A stretch of DNA of 15,049 nt from an uncultured Erwinia sp. (lineage in GTDB: Bacteria; Pseudomonadota; Gammaproteobacteria; Enterobacterales; Enterobacteriaceae), in assembly GCA_946221915.1 (NCBI GenBank), contig CAMIKG010000090.1, forward strand, positions 1 to 15,049. The letters are read 5' to 3'. The translations under genes and the position numbers were made by a program. The first letter of the stretch is position 1, and every line of letters starts with the position of its first letter. This document shows positions 1 through 7,849 of this stretch, one piece after another. Under the pieces are notes generated by a model. The model made no database searches. It saw nothing but the letters and a program-made list of their open reading frames with translations, and was not told the origin of the DNA.

Positions 1-6
1 CCCTGA

Positions 7-31
7 CCCTCCCCCATTTTATGGGGGAGGG
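7..31. repeat. Inverted repeat (strong hairpin) 3' of foxA
   Basis: Two 11-base arms, CCCTCCCCCAT (7-17) and ATGGGGGAGGG (21-31), are perfect reverse complements around a 3-base loop. A further 4-base pairing (3-6 with 34-37) can extend the stem. It lies about 70 bp beyond the foxA stop codon, so it could stabilise or end that transcript. Neither strand shows a clear T-tract, so I do not call it an intrinsic terminator. Confidence 0.5.
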
Positions 32-99
32 GATCAGTCTGGCGATGCCTGCAATCGCATCGCTCTTACACCACCCTCATTATCTCTTTTGCTTCTGGC

Positions 100-2223
100 T
101 TAAAAATCGTAACCAATCGTCGCCTGCACGCTGCGTTCTGCGCCACGGTAGCAGAAACCAGTACCATAGCAGGCGGCGATATAGTTGCGATCGCCAATAT
201 TATTGGCATTAACCTGCACATACGCACCTTTCAGCTGCTTATTCCATGCGCCTAAATCGGCGCGCACGGCGGCATCAAACAGCGTGACTGAAGGCAGGCG
301 GGTGGTGTTTTCATTATCCGCCCACTGTTTCCCCAGATGCCGGACACCAGCGCCCACGCTGAGGCCATAGTCAAACTGATAGTGCGCCCACGCTGTCGCT
401 ATCTGGTTAGGCGTCAGGTACGGGGTATGACCGTCATTACCATCGACAGATTCTTTGAAACGCACATGATTCAGCGTATAGCCCAGAATAGTGCTCAGGC
501 GCGGGGTGAGCTGGTTACGCGCTTCCAGTTCGATGCCTTGTGAATGCACTTTACCGGCCGGGACGTTGGTGCCGCTGATGACATCGCGATTGGAGATATC
601 TTTCTGTGTCAGGTCGTAGGCGGCAATGCTGTAGATATCTGAGGTGCCAGCAGGCTGATATTTCACCCCCGCTTCATATTGCTCGGCGGTAGAAGGCTTC
701 AGCAGATTACCCTGTGGATCTTCCAGCGAGGAGGGGGTGACTGCCTGGCTATAGCTGACATAGGGTGAAATGCCATTATCAAAGGCATATAGTACCGAGG
801 CGCGGCCACTAAAGTGATCGTCTGCGCGATGACGTGATGCGTCAGTTGTCTCATTGGCTTTTTTCGACACGATATGGTCGTAGCGACCAGAAAGGTCAAC
901 ATGCCAGTTATCCAGTTTTATTTGGTCCTGCAAATACAAACCGGTCTGGTTGTAGCGGCGCACCATGTCATAGCTACTGTCATTATTCGCCCGAATATAG
1001 GTGATACCCGATCCACCAGAAACGCCCGTTGCCGGATTGAGGTTGGTGGCGGTTGCCTGACCTTCCCACAGATCATTTTTATATTCATGGTATTCGGCGC
1101 CCAGCACCACTTTATGTTCCAGTGCGCCGGTAGTGAAATCAGCCTGTAGCTGGTTATCAATTGCTGCTGCATTGAGAGTTGAGCGTGTGCCTGTATAACG
1201 ACGTGCGAGTTCGTTATCGCTAGTCCAGCCTACCTGATACACCGTATCCAGCTTGACGTTTGAGTGGGTGTAACTACCGGTAGAACGGAATGACCAGGTT
1301 TCATTAAAGCGATGAGAAAACGCATAGCTATACATCTGCATCGTGCGTTTGTATTGGTCGAGTGAACTCTCACCATCATAGAAGCTGCGACTGAGGCGAT
1401 AACCATTATGGTCAGTCACGGTGCCGTCTAATGGCACTGAACCATGATAGCCACCTGAAGGATCTTTCTGCAGATACGCTTTCAGCAATAACGAGGTATC
1501 TTCCGTCGGCTGCCACAGCAAAGAAGGGGAGAAAGCGTAGCGCTCTTCACGGGTATGGTCATACTGGGTATCGCTGCTGCGTGTCATGCCAGTCAGGCGG
1601 AAGGCCCATTGGTCGTTGATCGCATTGGTATAATCGAACGCACCGCCTTTGGTGTTTTGTGTACCCCGGGACAAACGGAAGTGCCCCTCTTCAGCAAATT
1701 GCGGACGTTTTGAGGTCATATTAACCAGCCCGCCAGGCACTGTTTGCCCGTAGAGTGCAGAAGAGGGGCCTTTGATCACATCAATACGTTCCACAAACCA
1801 GGGATCGACCTGCAGTACGTTATGGCTGCCACCGTCGCTCATCACCCTCAGGCCATCGAGGAACGTATTATCCGTATCTCCGCCATGAAACCCGCGCAGC
1901 GACACCGTATCAAAACGCGTCGCCGCACCCGCAAAGTTGGTAAATACCCCAGGCGTATAGTTCAGCGCCTGGTTGATATTGCTGGCGCCCTGATCCTCTA
2001 TCTGCTGCCGCGTGACGACAGAAACTGACTGGCCGGTGGTGATTAATGGCGTGTCAGTTTTTGTCGCCCCGGAACTGGTTTTCGCCGTGTAACCCGAGGT
2101 GGGTGACTGTGCGGTTTCCGCCGGCTGGGCGGTCACCACCAGCGTATCGTCAGCGAAAGAGAGCGAAGGGAGCGTCAGTGCCAGTGAGCAGTACAGCGCA
2201 GAACGTTTGACGGCGAAAGCCAT
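100..2223 (-). CDS. foxA: TonB-dependent ferrioxamine-type siderophore receptor FoxA
   Basis: This 707-residue outer-membrane receptor is expected to import ferric hydroxamate siderophores of the ferrioxamine type, using TonB-ExbBD energy. Residues 1-24 look like a signal peptide (cleavage after SFA). The mature start DDTLVVTA is a typical TonB box. The plug domain follows to about residue 165, with the motifs QALNYTPGVF, ERIDVIKGPSSALYG and GGLVNMTSKRP. The rest is the 22-strand barrel, ending in YDF with the C-terminal phenylalanine needed for outer-membrane assembly. The conserved AACYGTGFCYRGAERSVQ block near the end matches my memory of Yersinia FoxA, as does most of the length. The start has an AGG-containing ribosome site about 8 nt upstream, and a Fur-like box lies 50 bp upstream. 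No siderophore biosynthesis genes are adjacent. Family assignment is very secure; the exact ligand is inferred. Confidence 0.9.
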   Translation of the reverse strand: MAFAVKRSALYCSLALTLPSLSFADDTLVVTAQPAETAQSPTSGYTAKTSSGATKTDTPLITTGQSVSVVTRQQIEDQGASNINQALNYTPGVFTNFAGAATRFDTVSLRGFHGGDTDNTFLDGLRVMSDGGSHNVLQVDPWFVERIDVIKGPSSALYGQTVPGGLVNMTSKRPQFAEEGHFRLSRGTQNTKGGAFDYTNAINDQWAFRLTGMTRSSDTQYDHTREERYAFSPSLLWQPTEDTSLLLKAYLQKDPSGGYHGSVPLDGTVTDHNGYRLSRSFYDGESSLDQYKRTMQMYSYAFSHRFNETWSFRSTGSYTHSNVKLDTVYQVGWTSDNELARRYTGTRSTLNAAAIDNQLQADFTTGALEHKVVLGAEYHEYKNDLWEGQATATNLNPATGVSGGSGITYIRANNDSSYDMVRRYNQTGLYLQDQIKLDNWHVDLSGRYDHIVSKKANETTDASRHRADDHFSGRASVLYAFDNGISPYVSYSQAVTPSSLEDPQGNLLKPSTAEQYEAGVKYQPAGTSDIYSIAAYDLTQKDISNRDVISGTNVPAGKVHSQGIELEARNQLTPRLSTILGYTLNHVRFKESVDGNDGHTPYLTPNQIATAWAHYQFDYGLSVGAGVRHLGKQWADNENTTRLPSVTLFDAAVRADLGAWNKQLKGAYVQVNANNIGDRNYIAACYGTGFCYRGAERSVQATIGYDF

Positions 2224-2272
2224 TCTTATACCTCATCATCCTGTAGCGGAAATTAATTGTTACATAGCGGAT

Positions 2273-2291
2273 GCAAAGTATTATCTTTCTC
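2273..2291 (-). promoter_or_regulatory. Putative Fur box upstream of foxA
   Basis: On the minus strand the 19-mer GAGAAAGATAATACTTTGC matches the classical Fur consensus GATAATGATAATCATTATC at 13 of 19 positions, including the central GATAAT. It sits about 50 bp before the foxA start codon, where iron-loaded Fur would block transcription. A TTGAAA element lies just upstream (minus strand), but no -10 with good spacing is clear. The iron control of foxA is known in relatives; the site itself is inferred. Confidence 0.5.
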
Positions 2292-2469
2292 AATTGGCGT
2301 TTCAAGTATTGATTTGTCTTAACTGTTCACACAAAAACAGCAGGGAATTAACATAAAAATTCAGAATGTGTACCTGAAATTATTTTCAGTTTAAATTATA
2401 CGGTTATTATTTTATCTGTTGATTTTAAATATTTTTTGTTCGGTGGGGGTGAGCGAGTGAAGCAACTGT
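2292..2469. other. AT-rich intergenic stretch between foxA and treA
   Basis: The gap between the foxA start (2223) and the treA stop (2540) is 316 bp. Besides the Fur-like box and the treA-distal hairpin, bases about 2340-2445 are strikingly AT-rich with several A/T runs. I see no coding potential. It may hold upstream promoter or nucleoid-protein binding sequence for foxA. Confidence 0.4.
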
Positions 2470-2509
2470 AACGCTGCGAAAGCGGTATTTCTACCGCCTC
2501 CGCAGCGTT
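2470..2509 (-). terminator. Hairpin downstream of treA, possible terminator
   Basis: The outer arms AACGCTGCG (2470-2478) and CGCAGCGTT (2501-2509) pair perfectly. An inner stem GCGGTA/TACCGC lies around a short T-rich loop. It sits 30 bp past the treA stop. The bases that follow on the minus strand are not a clean T-tract, so it may be an RNA-stabilising stem rather than a true intrinsic terminator. Confidence 0.5.
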
Positions 2510-2539
2510 CAGGTGGGCAAATTGACTTAAAAATAAACT

Positions 2540-4216
2540 TTACTTATTTTTGCTAATATCACCGACGTTATTACAGGTGACACCCTTCGGACAGTACAAA
2601 TCCATTAATTTAAGCGTGACGCCGTTGGTCCAGCCAAAGCCATCCTGCAGCGGATATTCACCACCGCCGCCCCCGCCGAGTCCCTTGCCTTCCACGACAT
2701 ATTTCTCCACCAGCTTATGTTCTTTGTCGTAGGTGTTCTGCACGTTGGTCAGGAAGCGTATGCCGATCTCTTTCGCCAGCGGCTGCTGACGATAGTGATT
2801 CAGACCCGCGACGGCAACCCACTGCAGCGGCGCCCAGCCGTTTGGCGCATCCCACTGCTGGCCGTTGTTGACATTGGTGGTCACCAGTCCGCCTTCCTTC
2901 AGCAGCTGTTTTTCCACTGCGGCGGCCGTGCGTTTGGCTTTGTCTTCATGGGCGGCTTCGACAAACAGCGGATACAGCGTCGCGGCGGTCAGCTGCGGGC
3001 GCACACTGTTTTGCTGCCAGTTATAGTCGGCGTACCAGCCCTGTTTTTCATCCCACAGATAGCGGTTGATCGCTGCCTGGCGTTTTTCCGCCAGTTCGCT
3101 AAAGCGCTGACTTTCTTTGTCCTGCTTCGCCACGCGGCTGGCGTGGGCAATCGTTTTTTCCAGCTTGAACAGCAGGGCGTTGAGATCCACCGGCACGATG
3201 CGCGTGACGCGAATGGTGGAGAGATCGTCGGGTTTATCAAACCAGCGTGAACTGAAATCCCAGCCTGAAGCCGCACCGGCACGCAGGTCGCGATACAGTT
3301 CGGCTTTGTTGCGTTCGGGATTCTTTTGCGCGGTGGCGATATCATCCATATACGATTCGGTACGCGGCACATCGCGTGCATCCCAGTAGCGATTGAGGAT
3401 CACGCCATCTTTTAAACGCACCACACGTTGACTGGCTTCGCCGGGTTTGACGCTGTCGGCATCCGCCATCCAGTAGTCATATTCTTTGTGCAACTGCGGC
3501 AGATACTTGCTGTAAACCTCTTCACCGCCGTGGCTCGCCAGCAGCTCCACCATCAGGCTAAAGAAGGGCGGCTGTGAGCGGCTGAGATAGTAACTGCGGT
3601 TGCCGTTGGGAATATGACCGTAACGATCGAGTTCATGGGCGAAGTTATCCACCATATCCTGCACCAGCTGCCACTGACCGCTCTCAGCCAGGCCCAGCAT
3701 GGTGAAGTAACTGTCCCAGTAATAGACTTCGCGGAAGCGGCCGCCCGGCACCACGTAAGGCTTCGGCAGCGGCAGCAGGGAATCATACTCACTGGCTTTA
3801 TCGGTGGTGCGTGTCAGCACCGGCCACAGACCGTCAATATGTTCACGCAGGCTTTGCCCGGCGGGCGGCACATACGCTTCACCCGCTTTCGGCAGGGTAA
3901 AGTTGGTATTGACGAAGTGACGCAAATCGAAATTACGCTGCGATTTCTGCATTTGCCAGTCGGCGAGAATCGAGGTGGGATTATATTTCGGCACCGCGTC
4001 AGCAAAGGTTTTCTGGTCGGGGAAGAGTTTTGCCGACTGCACCGCATGGTACAGCGGTCCCAGACGTATGTCCGGTGGCTGCGGCGCATTGCTGAGCATG
4101 CGCTGCTGCTGTTCCTGCGCATACACCGGCACGGTGACGGCAGTAAGCGCGCCGCTTAACGCCAGCGACACAATGAGCGCGCCTCTCCATTGTGAGTTAT
4201 CGACTCGTTTCATCAT
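2540..4216 (-). CDS. treA: Periplasmic trehalase (GH37)
   Basis: The protein hydrolyses alpha,alpha-trehalose to two glucose molecules in the periplasm (EC 3.2.1.28), allowing growth on trehalose and recycling of the osmoprotectant. It has 558 residues, against about 565 in E. coli TreA. Residues 1-33 form a signal peptide with cleavage expected after VYA. Trehalase signature 1 is seen at 157-170 (PGGRFREVYYWDSY) and signature 2 at 454-463 (QWDAPNGWAP). The glycine-rich GGGGGGEYPLQDGFGW block is at 514-529. Asp320 (in SGWDF) and Glu504 (in LVEKY) correspond in spacing to the catalytic Asp312 and Glu496 of E. coli Tre37A. There are two adjacent ATG codons. The first is preceded by AAGGAG (4225-4230) at 8 nt, so I use it. 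A CAGACT/AGTCTG inverted repeat (4234-4250) lies in the leader just upstream. It appears to be transcribed alone. Confidence 0.97.
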   Translation of the reverse strand: MMKRVDNSQWRGALIVSLALSGALTAVTVPVYAQEQQQRMLSNAPQPPDIRLGPLYHAVQSAKLFPDQKTFADAVPKYNPTSILADWQMQKSQRNFDLRHFVNTNFTLPKAGEAYVPPAGQSLREHIDGLWPVLTRTTDKASEYDSLLPLPKPYVVPGGRFREVYYWDSYFTMLGLAESGQWQLVQDMVDNFAHELDRYGHIPNGNRSYYLSRSQPPFFSLMVELLASHGGEEVYSKYLPQLHKEYDYWMADADSVKPGEASQRVVRLKDGVILNRYWDARDVPRTESYMDDIATAQKNPERNKAELYRDLRAGAASGWDFSSRWFDKPDDLSTIRVTRIVPVDLNALLFKLEKTIAHASRVAKQDKESQRFSELAEKRQAAINRYLWDEKQGWYADYNWQQNSVRPQLTAATLYPLFVEAAHEDKAKRTAAAVEKQLLKEGGLVTTNVNNGQQWDAPNGWAPLQWVAVAGLNHYRQQPLAKEIGIRFLTNVQNTYDKEHKLVEKYVVEGKGLGGGGGGEYPLQDGFGWTNGVTLKLMDLYCPKGVTCNNVGDISKNK

Positions 4217-4233
4217 CGGCAGTTCTCCTTGTC

Positions 4234-4250
4234 CAGACTCATCCAGTCTG
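4234..4250. repeat. Small inverted repeat in treA leader
   Basis: CAGACT (4234-4239) and AGTCTG (4245-4250) flank a 5-base spacer, just upstream of the treA ribosome binding site. It could be a small 5'-UTR stem or a regulator half-site pair. Nothing else in the sequence decides between these. Confidence 0.3.
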
Positions 4251-4289
4251 TAAGTAATTGACCACCCGAAAAACTTTAGTCGAGATTTC

Positions 4290-4309
4290 GCCGTCTGGCG
4301 GCAGACGGC
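4290..4309 (-). terminator. Hairpin downstream of the GntR gene
   Basis: GCCGTCTG (4290-4297) and CAGACGGC (4302-4309) are perfect 8-bp complements around a 4-base loop, about 50 bp past the regulator's stop codon and before the treA leader. On the minus strand a TTTTT run occurs only about 15 bases later, so termination efficiency is uncertain. Confidence 0.45.
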
Positions 4310-4357
4310 ATGGGAATTGTGAGCCAGCTATTGAATTTAGCGCCAGCCCGTGCTGAT

Positions 4358-5035
4358 TTACCCTGCCAGCAGGGCGCGCTTAAACGACAGGATATGGGCG
4401 CGACTGGCGGCATCCGCGGCAGCAATATCCTGCTGCGCCAGCGCGGCGATAATTGCCTCATGCTCAGCAATCACTTCATGCATATGGCTTTCACGCGACA
4501 GGGTGGTGGCCCAGAAACGCTGCGCCTGGGCATGGATGACGCTCAGGATATCGCTCAGCCGGCTGTTACTGGCTATCGCCGCCAGCTGCTGATGGAACTG
4601 GCGATCCAGCAGCATCATATTGACCCGGTCGCGCTGCTCAACCGCCACGGCGATGTGCTGGTTTAAGGCGCGCAGGGCGTCGATATCGCTGCTGGTGACC
4701 CGCTGGCACGCCAGCGTCATGCACAGCGACTCGTTTGCCAGACGCACCTCAATTAACTCCAGTGCATCATCAATCGACAGCGGCGCCACCATCACCCCTT
4801 TGCGCGGGATCACCTGCAGCAAGCCTTCACCCGCCAGACGATGAATCGCCTGATTAACGGGCGTGCGTCCCAGTTCAAGGTCGGCCATCACCTGAGCGGT
4901 ATTCAGATAATCGCCCGGCTTGTAGCTCAGGGTGATTAACGCCTGTTTGAAACGTAAATATGCCTGTTCATTCAGGGAGATGGCGCGCGTTTTTTCAGGC
5001 ACATCTTCCTTCTGTTCCCTGCTGTCGTCGTTCAC
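4358..5035 (-). CDS. GntR-family transcriptional regulator, FadR/FCD subfamily
   Basis: A 225-residue one-component regulator. Residues about 20-86 form the winged helix-turn-helix typical of GntR proteins (YKPGDYLNTAQVMADLELGRTPVNQAIHRL, then GLLQVIPRKGVMVAPLS, in segments). Residues about 92-220 form an all-helical FCD effector domain. Its metal-site ligands are in the expected spacing: Asp144 and His148 (DRQFH), His192 (EHEAI) and His214 (RAHI). Such proteins usually bind a small carboxylate near the metal. The start is GTG, because an overlapping ATG two bases upstream is out of frame. AGGAG (5042-5046) sits 6 nt upstream of the GTG. The gene is divergent from the four-gene operon beginning at 5151, so it most likely regulates that operon and itself. 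The effector is unknown; it may be the substrate imported by the operon's transporter. Confidence 0.9.
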   Translation of the reverse strand: MNDDSREQKEDVPEKTRAISLNEQAYLRFKQALITLSYKPGDYLNTAQVMADLELGRTPVNQAIHRLAGEGLLQVIPRKGVMVAPLSIDDALELIEVRLANESLCMTLACQRVTSSDIDALRALNQHIAVAVEQRDRVNMMLLDRQFHQQLAAIASNSRLSDILSVIHAQAQRFWATTLSRESHMHEVIAEHEAIIAALAQQDIAAADAASRAHILSFKRALLAG

Positions 5036-5045
5036 ATATTTCTCC

Positions 5046-5056
5046 TGCCATTGGCA
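5046..5056. promoter_or_regulatory. Perfect palindrome next to the GntR gene's ribosome site
   Basis: TGCCATTGGCA is a perfect 11-bp palindrome abutting the AGGAG ribosome binding sequence of the divergent regulator gene. Its position would suit autoregulation. It differs in sequence from the other palindrome in this spacer, so they may not bind the same protein. Confidence 0.3.
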
Positions 5057-5110
5057 CTATTCGTCATTTTACACAAAAGCTGGCATGAAAATCGCTATAT
5101 TTAAAATGCG

Positions 5111-5124
5111 TGTGAAATTTCACA
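5111..5124. promoter_or_regulatory. Perfect 14-bp palindrome, candidate GntR operator
   Basis: TGTGAAATTTCACA is a perfect palindrome in the divergent control region, 27 bp before the DUF2848 start codon. It lies just downstream of AT-rich -10-like sequences (TATATT at 5096-5101, TAAAAT at 5102-5107). That position fits repression by blocking initiation. The arms resemble CRP half-sites, but the spacer is 4 bp rather than 6, so I favour an operator for the adjacent GntR protein. No convincing -35 box is visible. Confidence 0.45.
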
Positions 5125-5150
5125 GTGATTTTAAATCGAGGGTTTTGCCA

Positions 5151-5831
5151 ATGAGACTGAATTTTACTTTGCCGTGCCACGGCGGCGCAGAGGTCACTAT
5201 CGCGGTCAGCCAGCTGGTCATTGCCGGATGGGCCGGGCGCGATCGGCAGGCGATTATGCACCACATCAGTGAGCTGGAAGCGCTGGGCGTGCCCCGTCCT
5301 GGTGCGGTACCGCTGTTTTACCGCGTCGCGGCGAATCAGCTGACTCAGGCGGAGTCCGTTGAAGTGCTGGGCAGCGCCACCTCCGGTGAAGTCGAACCGT
5401 TTATCTTTAGCTGCGGCGGCAAACTGTATGTCTCGCTGGCCTCTGACCATACCGATCGCCAGCTGGAAACCTACAGCGTGGCGATGTCGAAACAGGTGTG
5501 TGTGAAACCCGTCGCGCGCGAAGCCTGGCCGCTGGAGCAGGTGGCGGAGCACTGGGACAGTCTGATTCTGCGCGCGTGGATACGTGAAGGCGGCGAGTGG
5601 GTGCTGTATCAGCAGGGCACGTTATCCAGCCTGCGTACCCCCTGGGATCTGCTGACGCGCTATCTCGGCGATACGCCGCCGGACGACGGACTGGCGATGA
5701 GCTGCGGCACGCTGGCGGCGATTGGCGGCATCCGTCCTGCCAGAGAGTTCCGTATGGAGCTGGTGGATGACGTGCTCGGCCATACCCTCCGTCACCAGTA
5801 CCGCAGCGTTGAGCTGCCGGTCATTGCCTGA
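5151..5831 (+). CDS. DUF2848 family protein (FAH-like fold inferred)
   Basis: A 226-residue cytoplasmic protein that I recognise as DUF2848. Visible hallmarks are the early VIAGWAGRD, the PLFYRV segment, the SDHTDRQLE motif near the middle, and the C-terminal MSCGTLAAIGGIRPAREFRMELVDDVLGHT, given here only in part. The C-terminal pattern recalls fumarylacetoacetate hydrolase-fold enzymes, so a hydrolase or decarboxylase role is possible but unproved. I place the start at ATG 5151 because GAGGG (5138-5142) precedes it by 8 nt. In-frame codons further upstream would run through the promoter and palindrome. It is the first gene of a four-gene operon. Its stop codon merges into the AGGAG of the amidase gene, suggesting translational coupling. 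The substrate is unknown. Confidence 0.8.
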   Translation: MRLNFTLPCHGGAEVTIAVSQLVIAGWAGRDRQAIMHHISELEALGVPRPGAVPLFYRVAANQLTQAESVEVLGSATSGEVEPFIFSCGGKLYVSLASDHTDRQLETYSVAMSKQVCVKPVAREAWPLEQVAEHWDSLILRAWIREGGEWVLYQQGTLSSLRTPWDLLTRYLGDTPPDDGLAMSCGTLAAIGGIRPAREFRMELVDDVLGHTLRHQYRSVELPVIA

Positions 5832-5841
5832 GGAGCGCGCC

Positions 5842-7185
5842 ATGAAAAAACTTACGCTGCAACAGGCCAGCGAACAGCTGGCGCAGGGCGTCGTTCAGTC
5901 CTCCACGCTGGTGGCACAGGCGCTCAGCGAGATCGCCAGCGGCGAAGGGGCGCGTACCTTTACCCGCGTCTATCAGGAGCGTGCGCGCCAGCAGGCGCAG
6001 GCGGCGGATGCGCGTTTTGCCGCACAGCAGCCGCGCGGCGCGCTGGATGGCATTCCGGTATCGATTAAAGATCTGTTTGATGTCGCCGGTGAAACCACCA
6101 CCGGCGGCTCCGTGGCGCTGGCTGATGCGCCACCCGCCACCGCCAGCGCCGCTATCGTGGAGCGTTTATTGCAGGCAGGCGCGGTGGTGGTGGGGAAAAC
6201 CACTATGACCGAGTTCGCCTATTCGGGGCTGGGCATCAACCCACATTACGACACACCGGCCAATCCATGGGACCGCGCCAGCCGCCGTATTCCTGGCGGT
6301 TCGTCGTCGGGCGCGGCGGTGGCGCTGAGTGATGGCATGTGCCTTGGTTCGGTCGGCACGGATACCGGCGGCTCAGTGCGTATTCCTGCCGCCCTGTGTG
6401 GCCTCACCGGTTTTAAACCGACCGCGCGGCGTATCAACACCGGCGGATTGCAGCCACTTTCACCCTCGCTCGATTCAATAGGTGTGCTGGCGCATGACGT
6501 CGCCAGCTGCCTGCTGCTGGATGCCGTCATCGCCGATCGGCCATTGCAGCCGTCTGCACAGGATTTGCGTACTGCACGTTTTGCCGTGCCGCAGACGCTG
6601 GTGCTGGAAGGGCTGGATGACAACGTCGCAACGGCATTTGCCCGCGCCATTGAACGTCTGCGCGCGCGGGGCGCGACGGTAGAAACCGTGCCGCTGAATG
6701 AGCTGGCCGAACTGGCGGACATTAATGCGCGCGGCGGATTCACCGCGCTGGAGTCCTGGCAGTGGCACCAGCCGCTGATTGCCCGTCATGCCGAACGCTA
6801 CGATCCACGCGTACTGTCGCGTATCCGCCGCGGCGCGGAGTTAACGGATGACGACCGCCAGTTGCTGCAGCAGCAACGTGCTGACTGGCAGCAACGCGTC
6901 AGCGCGCAGCTCGCGGGGTATCACGCGCTGCTGATGCCGACCACGCCATTGATTGCGCCCACCATCGCTGAACTGGAGGCGGATGAAGAACGCTACTTCC
7001 GCGTCAACGGCGCGATGCTGCGCAATCCATCGGTGATCAACTTCCTTGATGGCTGCGCCTTTTCCCTGCCGTGCCACGCGGCGGGTGAGGCGCCGGTCGG
7101 CTTAATGATTTCCGCCTTAGCGCTACAGGACAGCGAACTCGCTGGCTGGGCGCTGAGCATCGAACAGGCCCTGCAGCAGGGTTAA
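5842..7185 (+). CDS. Amidase-signature family hydrolase
   Basis: A 447-residue stand-alone amidase that should hydrolyse a carboxamide (or a related ester or carbamoyl group) to acid and ammonia in the cytoplasm. The amidase-signature triad is in place: Lys76 (VSIKD), cis-Ser154 (PGGSSSG) and nucleophile Ser178 (DTGGSVRIP). The spacing of 78 and 24 residues suits malonamidase and GatA relatives. Gly-rich core and TGFKPT motifs follow. The start is ATG 5842, with AGGAG (5831-5835) 6 nt upstream; an in-frame ATG at 5722 would overlap the preceding gene by 110 bp and lacks such a site. No gatB or gatC lies nearby, so it is not a tRNA amidotransferase subunit. The context (DUF2848, small EthD-like protein, MHS transporter, GntR regulator) points to a catabolic role. 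Substrate cannot be read from the sequence. Confidence 0.9.
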   Translation: MKKLTLQQASEQLAQGVVQSSTLVAQALSEIASGEGARTFTRVYQERARQQAQAADARFAAQQPRGALDGIPVSIKDLFDVAGETTTGGSVALADAPPATASAAIVERLLQAGAVVVGKTTMTEFAYSGLGINPHYDTPANPWDRASRRIPGGSSSGAAVALSDGMCLGSVGTDTGGSVRIPAALCGLTGFKPTARRINTGGLQPLSPSLDSIGVLAHDVASCLLLDAVIADRPLQPSAQDLRTARFAVPQTLVLEGLDDNVATAFARAIERLRARGATVETVPLNELAELADINARGGFTALESWQWHQPLIARHAERYDPRVLSRIRRGAELTDDDRQLLQQQRADWQQRVSAQLAGYHALLMPTTPLIAPTIAELEADEERYFRVNGAMLRNPSVINFLDGCAFSLPCHAAGEAPVGLMISALALQDSELAGWALSIEQALQQG

Positions 7186-7213
7186 CTTTTATTCGCATAC
7201 CGCAGGAGAAATT

Positions 7214-7849
7214 ATGACGCGTTTAACCCAGGGGATGTTGTTTGTGGCCACGGACATTAACCCGGCCGATGAAGCTGATTTCAATCAATGGTATGACCGC
7301 GAGCACGTTGAGGAGCGTGTGGCCATCAGCGGTTTTTTAAGCGGCGCGCGTTATCAGGCGCTGGATAACAGCCGTAAATATCTCGGCTTGTACAGGACCT
7401 CCTCGCTGGACGATTTTACCAGCGCCGCCTATCACGCCGCCTTTACCCGTCAGACGGCATGGTCAGTCAGTAATCTCGGCAAAATGGTGAATCCGATGCG
7501 TCGGGTCTGCGCTATTCGCGCCGGAGTCGGTTTTGGCACGGGCAGCCATCTGGCGATCCTGACGTTGACCATGGAAACGTCAGATGCGGCAATCCAGCAA
7601 CTGGGTGAACAGCTGTTTCACGAGGCCGGTTTTATCCGTTCCAGCCTGTTGCAGCCCGATGTTGATCTCAGCACACCGCTGCCGAAAGAAGCACGCGAAA
7701 ACCGCGCCATGCAGCCGATGGTGTTAATCGAAAGCAGCAGTCAGCAGGCCAGTGAGCATCTGGCCGCGATCGCCAGCACTGCGCTGGATTGCCGTGTGAG
7801 TTTTTACGCCCTGAGCTGGCAGTTAACTAAACAGGAGATGCCATCATGA
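7214..7849 (+). CDS. EthD-like dimeric alpha/beta-barrel protein, function unknown
   Basis: A 211-residue protein. Its N-terminal half (about 5-75) reads MLFVATDINPADEADFNQWY followed by DREHVEERVAISGFLSGARY. This is the pattern of dimeric alpha/beta-barrel proteins of the EthD/DUF4286 kind (strand, helix with WYDxEH, strand). The C-terminal half (about 112-205) again alternates hydrophobic strands (HLAILTLTM, MQPMVLIESS, CRVSFYALSW) with helices, so a second ferredoxin-like unit is plausible. No catalytic residues can be assigned with confidence. ATG 7214 has AGGAG (7204-7208) at 5 nt. The last codons overlap the transporter gene by 4 bp (ATGA), showing translational coupling. It may act on or bind the intermediate handled by the amidase and DUF2848 proteins; this is inference only. 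Confidence 0.8.
   Translation: MTRLTQGMLFVATDINPADEADFNQWYDREHVEERVAISGFLSGARYQALDNSRKYLGLYRTSSLDDFTSAAYHAAFTRQTAWSVSNLGKMVNPMRRVCAIRAGVGFGTGSHLAILTLTMETSDAAIQQLGEQLFHEAGFIRSSLLQPDVDLSTPLPKEARENRAMQPMVLIESSSQQASEHLAAIASTALDCRVSFYALSWQLTKQEMPS

Noticed and set aside
2717..4159. Long plus-strand open frames opposite treA
   Set aside because: They are antisense shadows of a well-supported gene, with no family resemblance or start signals.
5111..5124. Canonical CRP site
   Set aside because: The TGTGA and TCACA arms are present but the spacer is 4 bp; CRP needs 6.
4932..5150. N-terminal extension of the DUF2848 gene
   Set aside because: The in-frame ATGs upstream run through the divergent promoter and the palindrome; ATG 5151 has a ribosome site and matches the usual family start.
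5722..5841. N-terminal extension of the amidase gene
   Set aside because: It would overlap the DUF2848 gene by 110 bp with no good ribosome site; ATG 5842 has AGGAG at 6 nt.
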